Shown here piece by piece: positions 1 through 8,364 of a stretch of DNA of 64,000 nucleotides. The stretch's first letter is position 1, and each line of letters starts with the position of its first letter. Under the pieces are notes generated by a model, which made no database searches, had not been told where the DNA came from, and was given only the letters and a program-made list of their open reading frames with translations. Position numbers and translations under genes: made by a program. Source of the stretch: Leisingera sp. S132 (GTDB lineage Bacteria > Pseudomonadota > Alphaproteobacteria > Rhodobacterales > Rhodobacteraceae); the NCBI RefSeq assembly GCF_025144465.1, contig NZ_CP083553.1:1362001-1426000 (forward strand), read 5' to 3'.

Positions 1-845
1 AGACCCGGCGCTTCGATGCGCCAGCCCAGGTGGCTGCCTGCGGGATCGGCAAAACGGCCAGGCAGGTCCCCATCGCAGCAGCCGTGCTGAAACAGCAGCG
101 CCGCCTCCCGCGCAGCGGCAAACAGTGTCTGTCCGACCAGGGAATAGGTGCGCGAACGGCGCAGGGATCCCCAGCCGTCGCAGATGTCGTGGTCGTCCCA
201 TTGCATCAGCGACGGCACCCGGGCGGCGATCCAGGCAAATTCCGGCGCGGCATAAACCGCCAGATAACGCTGCAGGAACCCCTCCCGCAGGTGGCGGCGC
301 AGATCGTCCAGCTCTTCGGGTGCAGGATCGCGGGGGAGGCGGTCCGGCCAGTCTTCGCTCAGGGGGTGGCCGTGTGTCACCTCATCCGCATAGACCTGAT
401 CACCGCCATGCAGCAGCAGCGAGAAGGGCTGTTCCGCGTGTTCCGCACCCATCCGCGCCCACATCGCGTTGCGTTCGGCACCGTCGCGGTCCAGGTCGCC
501 ATGCTCCTCTCCGTTGCAGGAGGCATAGGCGATCCGCAGGCCGCCGCCAAAACCGCCTGCCAGCGCATAGCGCATGCCGTTCCACTGATAGGCAGAGGGC
601 TGGTCGGCAGGCAGGCTGAACCGCGCCCTGAGCACCGTGCACGCGCTGTAGTCCGCCAGCGGCTCGGGCTGCGCCGCGCCATCGTCCAGCAGCAGCGGCG
701 GCAGGGTGGCGCCTTTCGGGGCAATGAACAGGGCCGCCAGAAACATCCGGCCATCACGCAGATCATCGAGGATCAGGATGGGGCCGGTGATTGCGTTTAC
801 GGCGGGTCCGCCGGCGGGGCCTGTTGTCCGGGTTCTGCTGCTCAT
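1..845 (-). CDS. PhoD-like alkaline phosphatase family protein, C-terminus outside window
   Basis: Minus-strand reading frame opening with ATG at 845 and still open at base 1, so the 3' part is missing. About 281 codons are visible. Residues about 147-155 carry GGDQVYADE and about 215-220 carry QWDDHD, the metal-ligand signatures of the PhoD-like calcineurin-fold phosphatase superfamily. The first 100 residues form a beta-rich N-terminal region without a clear signal peptide. The family hydrolyses phosphomonoesters or phosphodiesters with bound metals; the substrate here cannot be read. Related proteins include cytoplasmic PhoD-like enzymes, so a periplasmic location is not assumed. No pho box was recognised upstream. 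Confidence 0.85.
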   Translation of the reverse strand, partial: MSSRTRTTGPAGGPAVNAITGPILILDDLRDGRMFLAALFIAPKGATLPPLLLDDGAAQPEPLADYSACTVLRARFSLPADQPSAYQWNGMRYALAGGFGGGLRIAYASCNGEEHGDLDRDGAERNAMWARMGAEHAEQPFSLLLHGGDQVYADEVTHGHPLSEDWPDRLPRDPAPEELDDLRRHLREGFLQRYLAVYAAPEFAWIAARVPSLMQWDDHDICDGWGSLRRSRTYSLVGQTLFAAAREAALLFQHGCCDGDLPGRFADPAGSHLGWRIEAPG

Positions 846-1035
846 ACCGTCCCAGCACCTAGGTGCGCCTTGCACAGCATTCAACCGCCGGGCGCATTGA
901 GCCGGGTCATGGCCCGCGACTGCGGCAGAATTGCCAGTGGCCCTTCCGCGGCCGCCGTGGTCTGAGTGGCCGCGCGTGATTTCCCTGCCGCCTTCGGTCC
1001 GGCCGCGGCGGCTGAATTTTTTAAGGAGTTTCGAT

Positions 1036-1404
1036 ATGCAATGGAGCCTTCTTGCCGCTGCGGTGCTGGCCGCCCTATGGATGCTGGTGCATGCATTTGC
1101 GGGCGGGCGCGAATGCGCCCGGCCGCTGGCGCAGGACCGGCAGCTGCCCGACGCAGCGCGCGAAACAATGCTGCTCTGCTGGCACATGGTCACCGGCTTT
1201 CTTGGCCTGATGGCCCTGTTCCTGTTCCTCGGCGCCCGCGGGGCAGCCGGGATGGCGCTGGCGGGGACGGCCATGGCGGCGGTGGCAGCGCTGGTGGGCC
1301 TGCTGCTGCCGCTGCTGCGCCGGGCAGGTTACCGCCTGCTGCCCCAGGGCTGGCTGTTCGTGCCGGTTGCCGGCTTGGGTGCCTGGGGTCTTTGGGGCGG
1401 CTGA
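1036..1404 (+). CDS. Small multi-pass membrane protein of unknown function
   Basis: Encodes 122 residues from ATG 1036, chosen because AAGGAG lies at 1023-1028. Four hydrophobic stretches are visible (about residues 3-20, 48-65, 70-92 and 105-121), so it should be an integral inner-membrane protein. I do not recognise a family with certainty. It stands alone between the divergent PhoD-like gene and the convergent broken phzF. Its stop codon is followed within 17 bases by one of the dispersed hairpin elements. Confidence 0.7.
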   Translation: MQWSLLAAAVLAALWMLVHAFAGGRECARPLAQDRQLPDAARETMLLCWHMVTGFLGLMALFLFLGARGAAGMALAGTAMAAVAALVGLLLPLLRRAGYRLLPQGWLFVPVAGLGAWGLWGG

Positions 1405-1420
1405 GGACAGCAAAGGCGCC

Positions 1421-1495
1421 CTCCCGCCCGTCCGGCCAGCATTGTAAATGCCAGCCTGCCGGTTGGGCCCGGCGCCGGAGCAAGAGCTCCGGCGC
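1421..1495 (+). repeat. Dispersed 3'-end hairpin element, copy E (half-length)
   Basis: Starts 16 bases after the stop of the membrane protein. Order of parts: CTCCCGCCCGT, a short hairpin GCATT/AATGC (1439-1451), GTTGGGCC, then a GCGC hairpin with arms GCGCCGGAGC (1472-1481) and GCTCCGGCGC (1486-1495). The same order of parts recurs at 8283, 34551, 45003 and 58845. Confidence 0.6.
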
Positions 1496-1497
1496 GC

Positions 1498-1577
1498 ATC
1501 CTGCCCGGCGGGCAGGATGCCAGGCCCAAGGCTGCCAAGGGGGGCGGCGCCAGCCGCTGCACCTGCAGGCGCGGGAG
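1498..1577 (-). repeat. Dispersed 3'-end hairpin element, copy F (half-length, inverted)
   Basis: Read on the minus strand it begins CTCCCGCGCCTGCAGGTG and continues to CAGCCTTGGGCC, closely matching the start of copy B at 45003. It ends in a perfect hairpin with arms ATCCTGCCC (1498-1506) and GGGCAGGAT (1510-1518). It lies downstream of the minus-strand phzF remnant, so each of two convergent genes has its own copy. Confidence 0.55.
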
Positions 1578-1615
1578 GGATGCTGTGCCACCGGCAAACC
1601 ATCCCTTGACCGCGG

Positions 1616-2511
1616 TTAGAGGCTGTCGGGGCGGTCCGCCGGGTACGTTAAGGTGCCGGCTTCCGCCGCGTGGCCGGAAACCCGGACCACTAGGCTGCTG
1701 CCGGTCTGATCCAGCGTCACAAAGACTGTGCCCGGCCGCCCGATGGCGCGGCCCTGATGCCCGGCGTAGGTCTGCAGCGGCACATCCGGCAGCAGCCCTT
1801 GGGCCAGCAGATAGGCGTCGGCCGGGCCGTTGGCGTTACCCGTCACCGGGTCCTCTGCGATGCCAATGGCCGGAGCGAACATGCGGTCGTGGGTTTCCAG
1901 GCGTCCCTCCATCTGCACCGCGGCAAATAGAAAATAGCCGTTGCAGCCGATCCGCGTGCTCAAGGCTGCCAGCCAGGGCAAGTCGGGTTCCAGCCTGTCC
2001 ACGCTCTCGCGGGGCTGTAGCGGCACCATCACCTTGGAGTGGCCGGTGGAGACCACCTGAACCGGCAGCCCCTGAGCCAGTTCCGCCTCACTGATCCCCA
2101 GCGCCGCCAGCAGCTCCCCGCGATCAGCGGCATCCAGAACGGGTTCGTCAACAACCGCGCCCTGGGTCATCTCCACCTGCAGGTCTGCGCCCCTGCCGGC
2201 AGCACCCCGGCCCCCGTCAGCACCCGCACGCGGTAGTCCGGCTGCCCCAGCATCCGTGCCCGCAGGAAATGAGCGGCAACGGTGGCGTGGCCGCAGATGG
2301 GCACCTCGGCGCTGGGGGTGAAATAGCGGACCTGCAAATCGTGGTCCTGGCCTGGCGCAGGCAGCACAAAGGCCGTCTCGGAAAGCCCGGCAAAACCCGC
2401 AATCGCCTGCATTTCGCTGCTGCTGAGACCCGCGGCCTCCAGCACAACCCCGGCCCGGTTGCCCTAACCAGGCGTCCGGGTGAAGGCGTCGATCACATGG
2501 ATCACTGTCAT
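1616..2511 (-). pseudogene. Broken phzF-family isomerase/epimerase gene
   Basis: PhzF family (diaminopimelate-epimerase-like fold). Starting at ATG 2511 the frame reads MTVIHVIDAFTRTPG and then meets TAG at 2464-2466, where the sequence GNRAGVV that follows suggests a former glutamine codon. Translation resumes in the same frame through [19 protein letters not shown], a PhzF hallmark, until TGA at 2167-2169. The rest of the protein (VEMTQG through EDPVTGNANGP to the TAA at 1616) lies in another frame. Joining the two needs loss of one base or gain of two bases near 2175-2195. Two independent lesions argue for decay; sequencing error is the alternative. Confidence 0.85.
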
Positions 2512-2536
2512 GACGTCTTCCCGTGTTAACGGCCGC

Positions 2537-3721
2537 CTAGCGGCTCAGCTCCCGCATGCCGCGTTCCAGCCCGTCCAGCGTCATCGGCACCATCCGGTTC
2601 TCGAAGATCTCGCGGATCATGCCGATCGAATGCGTGTAGTCCCAGTATTTCTCCGGCACCGGGTTGATCCACAGGTTCGAAGCCCAGGCCTCGCGCGCCC
2701 GCTGCAGCCAGACCTGGCCTGCTTCCTCGTTCCAGTGCTCATTGGCGCCGCCGGGATAGGCGATCTCATAGGGCGACATCGAAGCATCGCCCACGAAGAT
2801 GCATTTGTAGTCCGGCCCGTAGGTGCGCAGCACCTCGTGCGTCGGGGTCTTCTCGTTCCAGCGCCGCCGGTTGTCGCGCCACACGCCTTCATACAGGCAA
2901 TTGTGGAAGTAGTAGTATTCCAGGTGCTTGAATTCGGCGCGGGCAGCCGAGAACAGCTCCTCCACCACCTGAATATGCGGATCCATCGAGCCGCCGACGT
3001 CCAGAAACAGCAGCACCTTCACCGCATTGTGCCGCTCCGGCCGGGTCTTCACATCCAGATAGCCGTGCTCGGCGGTGGAGCGGATTGTGCCATCCAGATC
3101 CAGCTCTTCCTGCGCGCCTTCGCGGACCCAGCGGCGCAGGCGCTTGAGGGCCACCTTGATGTTGCGGGTGCCCAGTTCGACATCGCCGTCCAGGTTCTTG
3201 AACTCGCGCTTGTCCCAGACCTTGACCGCGCGCTGGTGCCGGCTCTGGTCCTGGCCGATCCGCACGCCCTCCGGGTTATAGCCATAGGCGCCAAAGGGCG
3301 AGGTTCCGGCGGTGCCAATCCACTTGTTGCCGCCCTGGTGGCGGCCCTGCTGCTCCTTGAGGCGCTCCTTCAGCGTCTCCATCAGCTTGTCGAACCCGCC
3401 AAGCGCATCGATCTCTGCCTTTTCCTCCGCGCTCAGATGTTTCTCCGCCATCTTGCGCAGCCACTCCTCGGGAATGTCCACGGCCTCCATCACCGCCTCG
3501 GACGGGATTGTCTCGAGCCCTTCGAATGTGGCGGCAAAGGCGCGGTCGAACTTGTCGATGTTGCGCTCATCCTTCACCATCGCCGCGCGGGCGAGGAAGT
3601 AGAACGCCTCGATGTCATAGGTGGCCAGCCCTGCCTTCATGCCCTCCAGAAAGGTGAGATACTCGCGCAAGCTGACAGGAATGGACGCCTTGCGCAGGTT
3701 TTCAAAGAAGGGCTGGAACAT
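2537..3721 (-). CDS. VWA domain-containing CoxE-like protein
   Basis: 394 residues. An N-terminal helical region (about 1-130) precedes a von Willebrand A domain whose MIDAS motif DVGGSMD is at about residues 241-247. The family works with MoxR-type AAA+ ATPases as a chaperone pair for metal-cofactor insertion or complex assembly. A MoxR ATPase gene (5560-6399) lies upstream on the same strand, separated by a DUF2927 lipoprotein gene and a tiny membrane protein gene. Glycine replaces the usual second small polar residue of a DxSxS motif (DVGGS), which occurs in CoxE-like members. The client protein is not evident here. Confidence 0.85.
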   Translation of the reverse strand: MFQPFFENLRKASIPVSLREYLTFLEGMKAGLATYDIEAFYFLARAAMVKDERNIDKFDRAFAATFEGLETIPSEAVMEAVDIPEEWLRKMAEKHLSAEEKAEIDALGGFDKLMETLKERLKEQQGRHQGGNKWIGTAGTSPFGAYGYNPEGVRIGQDQSRHQRAVKVWDKREFKNLDGDVELGTRNIKVALKRLRRWVREGAQEELDLDGTIRSTAEHGYLDVKTRPERHNAVKVLLFLDVGGSMDPHIQVVEELFSAARAEFKHLEYYYFHNCLYEGVWRDNRRRWNEKTPTHEVLRTYGPDYKCIFVGDASMSPYEIAYPGGANEHWNEEAGQVWLQRAREAWASNLWINPVPEKYWDYTHSIGMIREIFENRMVPMTLDGLERGMRELSR

Positions 3722-3774
3722 CGCGGATCTGTCTCCGGCAGGGGTGAACTGGCGCGGTCGGGCGAGGGCGGGTG

Positions 3775-3942
3775 CTAGGCCAGCACCCGGTGGGTCAGGA
3801 TGGTGGCCAGCAGGCCGAGCACGCCAAAGATGATGGCATAAACAGCGCCGTATTGCAGCATGTCCAGGGTGTTGCCGCCCCGTTTCTTTGCCTTCAGGGC
3901 GCCGATCAGGCCGCCCAGCAGAACGCCGAGGATTACGATCAT
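3775..3942 (-). CDS. Small membrane protein, 55 residues
   Basis: ATG at 3940-3942 and TAG at 3775-3777. It encodes two hydrophobic segments (about residues 1-16 and 33-52) separated by a basic, polar loop with KAKKRGGN. The gene sits between the DUF2927 lipoprotein and the VWA gene on the same strand, with short gaps, so it probably belongs to the same transcription unit. The glycine-rich first segment and two-helix layout suggest a small inner-membrane accessory protein, but no function is claimed. Confidence 0.6.
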   Translation of the reverse strand: MIVILGVLLGGLIGALKAKKRGGNTLDMLQYGAVYAIIFGVLGLLATILTHRVLA

Positions 3943-3989
3943 GGTTCTTTCCGTCCGTTGTCTTTCAGGATCTGTTTTTCAAGGCCTTA

Positions 3990-5411
3990 TCAGGAGCCGG
4001 CGGGCCGCAGCGCTGCAACCTCCTCAAGCCGGGCCTCCACCACCCAGTCCGGGCCAAAGCCGTAGCGCGCCCATCCCAGGCTGTCCAGTCTGACCCGGCG
4101 TGCCTCAACCGTCTTGCCCTGCAGGTCCAGGGCTTCTGCCTGCAGCATCAGCAGCGTGGACAGTAGCGCGGCATTTTCATGCGCCGCCGCCGTTGCTGCG
4201 GCGGGTTTCAGCCGGTTCAGGGCTGCCGCGCCATCTCCGGTGGCCACGTCATGGGCGGCCAGCTGCACCGCCAGCTTGGCCTGATGGATGGCAGTGCCGC
4301 GCTGCGCCTGCAGATAGGTCTGAGCGGTCAGGAAATGCTGCAGGGCCAGCTCCGGCTCCCGGATATGCAGCATCCGTCCCAGCGTATAGTGGCTCATGGC
4401 GCGGCGGTGATCGCTCCAGCCCAGGTCGCGGGCGATTTCCGCGGCCCTGTTGGCGGCGCGCAGCCGCTCCCGCAGGGCGGCCTGCGGCCCCAGTGCCTGT
4501 TCATAGGCGGCAGACCAGGCCCGCGGCGTTGCCGGCAGCGGCCAGGCCGCAACGCCATTCCCGCGCGGGTTCAGCCGGGACAGGATCGCGGGCAGCCGGG
4601 CGGCCACCTGCGCGCGGGTCATGCCGGTCTGCAGCTCCGGCGCATAGGTGGCGCGCAGGATCAGCATATCGAACCCGGTGAGAACCGCGTGCATGTTGTC
4701 GTCGTTGAAGATCGAATCCGGCAGCCGGTACAGGTCATTCAGCGGGCCGATGGCCTGGGCCAGCTCTTCATGCAGGCAGTCGCGCACCTCCTGCGGGCTG
4801 GTGTCATTGGGAATGAACACCGCCAGCCGGCTGCGCTCGCGCAGCAGCGCCCAGTTGGTGCGCGGGCTGCGCCGGTTGCGGCGGTACTCCGCCAGGGACG
4901 AGACATTGGGCACCACGAAACAGGCTGCCTTGGGAAGGGCGCGGCGGATCTCGGCGCGGGAGACGGCCTGGATGGTAATGCTGGCGTCGCCGGATGCGAC
5001 CCGGCGGATGCTAATCCCGGCCTCGCCTTGCAAGCGGCTGAGCAGCGCCGACAGGTCGCGGTTAAACCCCGGTGGCGGTGCGCCGGTGACGCGCAGGGTG
5101 ATCGGGTTTTCGAAGCGGGTGAAATGGGGCAGGGTGCTGCCGCCTTCCAGCTGGAAGTGCAGATCCAGGAAGTCGCGGGCAATCTCCGCATTGGCGCGCT
5201 GCGGGGCTTGCGGGCGCGGCGCGGAAAAGACCTTGACCGGCGGCAGCGCCAGTGGCTCGGCGGCCGCGCGGGTTGGCGCCTCGACCCGGGCTGTTGGGGC
5301 AGTGCAGGCGGCCAGCGCCAGTGCCGCCAGAATGCCGGCAGCGGCCTGCATCAGGCGGGGTCCGCCGCGGCGGAGGGTCTTGACCGGTTCAATTGCTGCG
5401 TCCGCGGGCAC
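3990..5411 (-). CDS. DUF2927 domain lipoprotein
   Basis: 473 residues from GTG 5411, which has GGAGA nine bases upstream. A hydrophobic stretch ending LALAAC near residues 22-36 is a lipobox, so the mature protein is probably lipid-anchored. A start at the internal ATG at 5351 would give a more ordinary signal peptide. The central region carries the DUF2927 pattern including CLHEELAQAIGPLNDL and DSIFNDDN; the HEE motif resembles a metal site, without proof of enzymatic activity. The C-terminal 150 residues are helical and TPR-like. It lies within a MoxR-VWA locus, suggesting envelope-related assembly. Confidence 0.8.
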   Translation of the reverse strand: MPADAAIEPVKTLRRGGPRLMQAAAGILAALALAACTAPTARVEAPTRAAAEPLALPPVKVFSAPRPQAPQRANAEIARDFLDLHFQLEGGSTLPHFTRFENPITLRVTGAPPPGFNRDLSALLSRLQGEAGISIRRVASGDASITIQAVSRAEIRRALPKAACFVVPNVSSLAEYRRNRRSPRTNWALLRERSRLAVFIPNDTSPQEVRDCLHEELAQAIGPLNDLYRLPDSIFNDDNMHAVLTGFDMLILRATYAPELQTGMTRAQVAARLPAILSRLNPRGNGVAAWPLPATPRAWSAAYEQALGPQAALRERLRAANRAAEIARDLGWSDHRRAMSHYTLGRMLHIREPELALQHFLTAQTYLQAQRGTAIHQAKLAVQLAAHDVATGDGAAALNRLKPAAATAAAHENAALLSTLLMLQAEALDLQGKTVEARRVRLDSLGWARYGFGPDWVVEARLEEVAALRPAGS

Positions 5412-5559
5412 TCAAGTGTCTCCCTAGCGGCCCGGCTAACGCAGCCTGGCCCTGCTACCTCTGATAGGGGAATGCGGCAGCGATTTGAAGCGAAACAGGC
5501 AGGCGCCGGTAAATGCGCCCGCCCCGGGTGCCGGCGGCCTCTGCCGCAGGCCCGTGCGC

Positions 5560-6399
5560 TCAGCGCCGACCGCGCGCCATGAAGGCCAGGCGTTCAAACA
5601 GATGCACGTCCTGCTCGTTCTTCAGCAGCGCCCCGTGCAGCTTCGGCAGCGCATCGGCGCCGTTGCGCGCAATGTCCTCCGGGCTCAGATCTTCGGCCAG
5701 CAACAGCTTCAGCCAGTCGATCACCTCCGAGGTGGAGGGCTTCTTCTTCAAGCCTTGCGTCTCGCGGATCTCGTAGAACTGGGTCAGCGCGGCGGTCAGC
5801 AGTGCCTCTTTGATGCCGGGGTGATGCACCGCGACGATCTTCTTCATCGTCTCCGCATCCGGAAAGCGGATGTAGTGGAAGAAACAGCGGCGCAGGAAGG
5901 CGTCCGGCAGCTCTTTTTCGTTGTTGGAGGTAATGATCATGATCGGGCGGTGTCTCGCCTTGATTGTCTCGCCGGTCTCGTAGACGTGGAATTCCATCTT
6001 ATCGAGCTCCTGCAGGAGGTCGTTGGGGAACTCGATGTCGGCCTTGTCGATCTCGTCGATCAGCAACACGACTTTCTCGTCCGCCTCAAAAGCCTCCCAC
6101 AGCTTGCCCTTGCGGATGTAGTTCTTCACGTCGTGCACGCGCTCTTCGCCCAGCTGGCTGTCGCGCAGGCGGCTGACGGCATCGTATTCATAAAGCCCCT
6201 GCTGGGCGCGGGTGGTGGATTTCACGTTCCACTCGATCATCCGCAGCCCCAGCGCCTCTGCAACCTGCTTGGCCAGCTCGGTTTTGCCGGTTCCGGGCTC
6301 GCCCTTGACCAGCAGCGGCCGCTCCAGCGTCACCGCCGCATTCACTGCAACCTTAAGGTCTTCGGTTGCAACATATTCCTTAGTGCCCTGAAATCGCAT
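5560..6399 (-). CDS. MoxR-family AAA+ ATPase
   Basis: 279 residues. Walker A GEPGTGKT is at residues 33-40 and Walker B LLIDEID at about 112-118, followed by a sensor 1 region (IITSNNEKELPDAFLRR) with an arginine finger candidate. MoxR proteins act as chaperone-like remodelling ATPases with VWA partners, and a VWA/CoxE protein is encoded downstream at 2537-3721. This gene is the first of the likely four-gene minus-strand unit. It is divergent from dksA, with 175 bases between the start codons. Confidence 0.9.
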   Translation of the reverse strand: MRFQGTKEYVATEDLKVAVNAAVTLERPLLVKGEPGTGKTELAKQVAEALGLRMIEWNVKSTTRAQQGLYEYDAVSRLRDSQLGEERVHDVKNYIRKGKLWEAFEADEKVVLLIDEIDKADIEFPNDLLQELDKMEFHVYETGETIKARHRPIMIITSNNEKELPDAFLRRCFFHYIRFPDAETMKKIVAVHHPGIKEALLTAALTQFYEIRETQGLKKKPSTSEVIDWLKLLLAEDLSPEDIARNGADALPKLHGALLKNEQDVHLFERLAFMARGRR

Positions 6400-6574
6400 A
6401 TCTTTCCCGTGTCAGCCGTGGTTGCCGTCTTGTTATCACGGTTTTAACCAAACGGCGCCACTATTGTGTAGTGACATTCCTGTCCGATAGGGATAAACGC
6501 TGCGGCAGAGGGGGATCCAAAGTGTTGAGGTGTAGTTTATGACCAGCATGATGGGCCAGACCGAAGGAGCCGAA

Positions 6575-6997
6575 ATGAAGCAAGAAGTGTTTCTGCCGGA
6601 CGACTACCGACCGGCTGAAGATGAGCCGTTCATGAATGAACGGCAGACCGAATATTTCCGACGTAAGCTATTGGAATGGAAGCAGGACCTGCTGGCCGAT
6701 ACCCGCGACACGATTGAGGGGCTGCAGGACAGCACCCGCAATATCCCCGATGTCGCCGACCGTGCCAGCGAGGAGACCGACCGCGCGCTGGAGCTGCGCA
6801 CCCGCGACCGTCAGCGCAAGCTGGTCGCCAAGATCGACTCGGCGCTGCGCCGCATCGACGAGGGCGAATACGGCTATTGCGAAGTGACTGGCGACCCGAT
6901 CTCGCTGAAACGCCTGGATGCGCGTCCGATCGCCACCATGAGCCTGGAAGCGCAGGAGCGCCACGAGCGCCGCGAAAAGGTCCACCGCGACGATTAA
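6575..6997 (+). CDS. dksA: RNA polymerase-binding transcription factor DksA
   Basis: 140 residues from ATG 6575; GAAGGAG just upstream supports this over the in-frame ATG at 6539. The coiled-coil region includes the tip motif DVADRA (DxxDxA), needed for action in the RNA polymerase secondary channel. The zinc-finger region reads GYCEVTGDPISLKRLDARP and retains only one of the four cysteines of classic DksA, as is usual in alphaproteobacteria. With ppGpp it adjusts transcription of stable RNA and biosynthetic promoters. A strong terminator follows. Confidence 0.93.
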   Translation: MKQEVFLPDDYRPAEDEPFMNERQTEYFRRKLLEWKQDLLADTRDTIEGLQDSTRNIPDVADRASEETDRALELRTRDRQRKLVAKIDSALRRIDEGEYGYCEVTGDPISLKRLDARPIATMSLEAQERHERREKVHRDD

Positions 6998-7033
6998 CCG
7001 CTGATTTTGGCGGCAAAATCGCAGGAAACAGTG

Positions 7034-7063
7034 ACGCCGGGGCCTTTTGCTCCGGCGTTTTTT
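7034..7063 (+). terminator. Rho-independent terminator of dksA
   Basis: Perfect stem ACGCCGG (7034-7040) with CCGGCGT (7052-7058), a loop that can extend the stem by two weak pairs, and a run of six T from 7058. It lies 36 bases after the dksA stop. Confidence 0.9.
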
Positions 7064-7101
7064 GTTCCATGTGGGGCAGGCGGAGAATCTGCGGGAACCC
7101 C

Positions 7102-8268
7102 ATGGACCTCAAAGGCCTGAAAACAACCGTCATCGGCGCCGGCATCGGCGGCCTTGCCGCAGCGCTGGCGCTGCGCCGCTTCGGGGCATCCGTCACCGTG
7201 CTGGAGCAGGCCGAGAAGATCTCAGAGGTCGGCGCGGGGCTGCAGATCTCTCCCAACGGCGTGCAGGTGCTGAAGGCGCTGGGGCTGGCCGACGACCTGG
7301 CCTGGTGCTCGCAGCGGGCGCGCGCCGTGGTGCTGCGCGGACATCGCCGCGGCAACCAGGTGCTGCGGCTGGACCTGGATGAATACGCCGCCGGGCTGCC
7401 GTATTACTTCGTGCACCGTTCCGACCTCATTGGCATCCTGGCCGGTGCCGCCCGCCGCGAGGGCGTGCAGGTGCGGCTGTTGCAAAAGGCGGAGCGCATT
7501 GAACCCGGCCCGCAGCCTGTGGTGCACCTCGGCAATGGCGCCCAATGCGGCGGTGATCTGCTGGTGGGCGCCGACGGGTTGCATTCGAAAACCCGGGTGG
7601 CTCTGAACGGAGAGCGCAAGCCTTTCTTCACCGGCCAGGTCGCCTGGCGCGCCACGGTGCCGAACCATCTGAACCTGCCGCCGGAGGCGCAGGTCTTCAT
7701 GGGGCCGGGGCGGCACCTGGTGGCCTACCCCTTGCGCGATGGCAGCCTGATGAACCTGGTCGCAGTGCAGGAGCGCCGCGCCTGGGCCGAGGAGGGCTGG
7801 AACCTCAAGGATGACCCGGCCAACCTGCGCGCGGCCTTCCGCGGTTTCGGCGGCAGCGCCGCGGCACTGCTGGATGCGGTGGAAGAGGTGCTGCTGTGGG
7901 GGCTGTTCCGCCATCCGGTGGCGGACCGCTGGCATGGCGAAAACACAGCCATCCTGGGCGACGCTGCGCATCCGACCCTGCCCTTCATGGCGCAGGGCGC
8001 CAATCTGGCGCTGGAGGATGCCTGGGTGCTGGCGCGCTCCTTGCAGGAGGCCGCTGGGATGGCTTCCGGCCTGGCCATGTACCAGGCGCGCCGCCGCGAA
8101 CGGGCCGAAAAGGTAGTGCAGGCGGCCAGCAGCAACGCCTGGAAATACCATCTGCGCGCGCCGCTCAGCTGGCCTGCGCATCAGGTGCTGAAACTGGGCG
8201 GCCGCTTTGCCCCCGGCCGTATGGTCAGCCAGTTTGACTGGATCTACCGCCACGACGTCACCGCCTGA
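7102..8268 (+). CDS. FAD-dependent monooxygenase (salicylate hydroxylase-like)
   Basis: 388 residues from ATG 7102. The N-terminus has the FAD-binding GAGIGGLAAALALRRFG motif, residues about 90-115 carry the HRSDL motif, and the second FAD site ILGDAAHPTLPFMAQGAN is near residue 290. These place it in the class A flavoprotein aromatic hydroxylase family using NAD(P)H and oxygen. The substrate is not evident: no ring-cleavage genes are adjacent, so salicylate or 3-hydroxybenzoate remain family-level guesses. It follows the dksA terminator and is therefore transcribed separately. Confidence 0.85.
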   Translation: MDLKGLKTTVIGAGIGGLAAALALRRFGASVTVLEQAEKISEVGAGLQISPNGVQVLKALGLADDLAWCSQRARAVVLRGHRRGNQVLRLDLDEYAAGLPYYFVHRSDLIGILAGAARREGVQVRLLQKAERIEPGPQPVVHLGNGAQCGGDLLVGADGLHSKTRVALNGERKPFFTGQVAWRATVPNHLNLPPEAQVFMGPGRHLVAYPLRDGSLMNLVAVQERRAWAEEGWNLKDDPANLRAAFRGFGGSAAALLDAVEEVLLWGLFRHPVADRWHGENTAILGDAAHPTLPFMAQGANLALEDAWVLARSLQEAAGMASGLAMYQARRRERAEKVVQAASSNAWKYHLRAPLSWPAHQVLKLGGRFAPGRMVSQFDWIYRHDVTA

Positions 8269-8282
8269 GGCGGGCAGGCGCG

Positions 8283-8355
8283 GCTCCCGCCCGTCGCAGT
8301 TTCATTGAAAATGAACCGCTCCCGTTGGGCGGAGCGCCGCGCGGCTGCGCGGCGC
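8283..8355 (+). repeat. Dispersed 3'-end hairpin element, copy D (half-length)
   Basis: Begins 14 bases after the monooxygenase stop with GCTCCCGCCCGT. It holds an AT-rich hairpin TTCATT/AATGAA (near 8301-8315), then GTTGGGCGG and a perfect GCGC hairpin with arms GCGCCGCGC (8334-8342) and GCGCGGCGC (8347-8355). It lies between convergent genes and may terminate transcription, though no T-run follows. Confidence 0.5.
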
Positions 8356-8364
8356 GGGCAGCGT

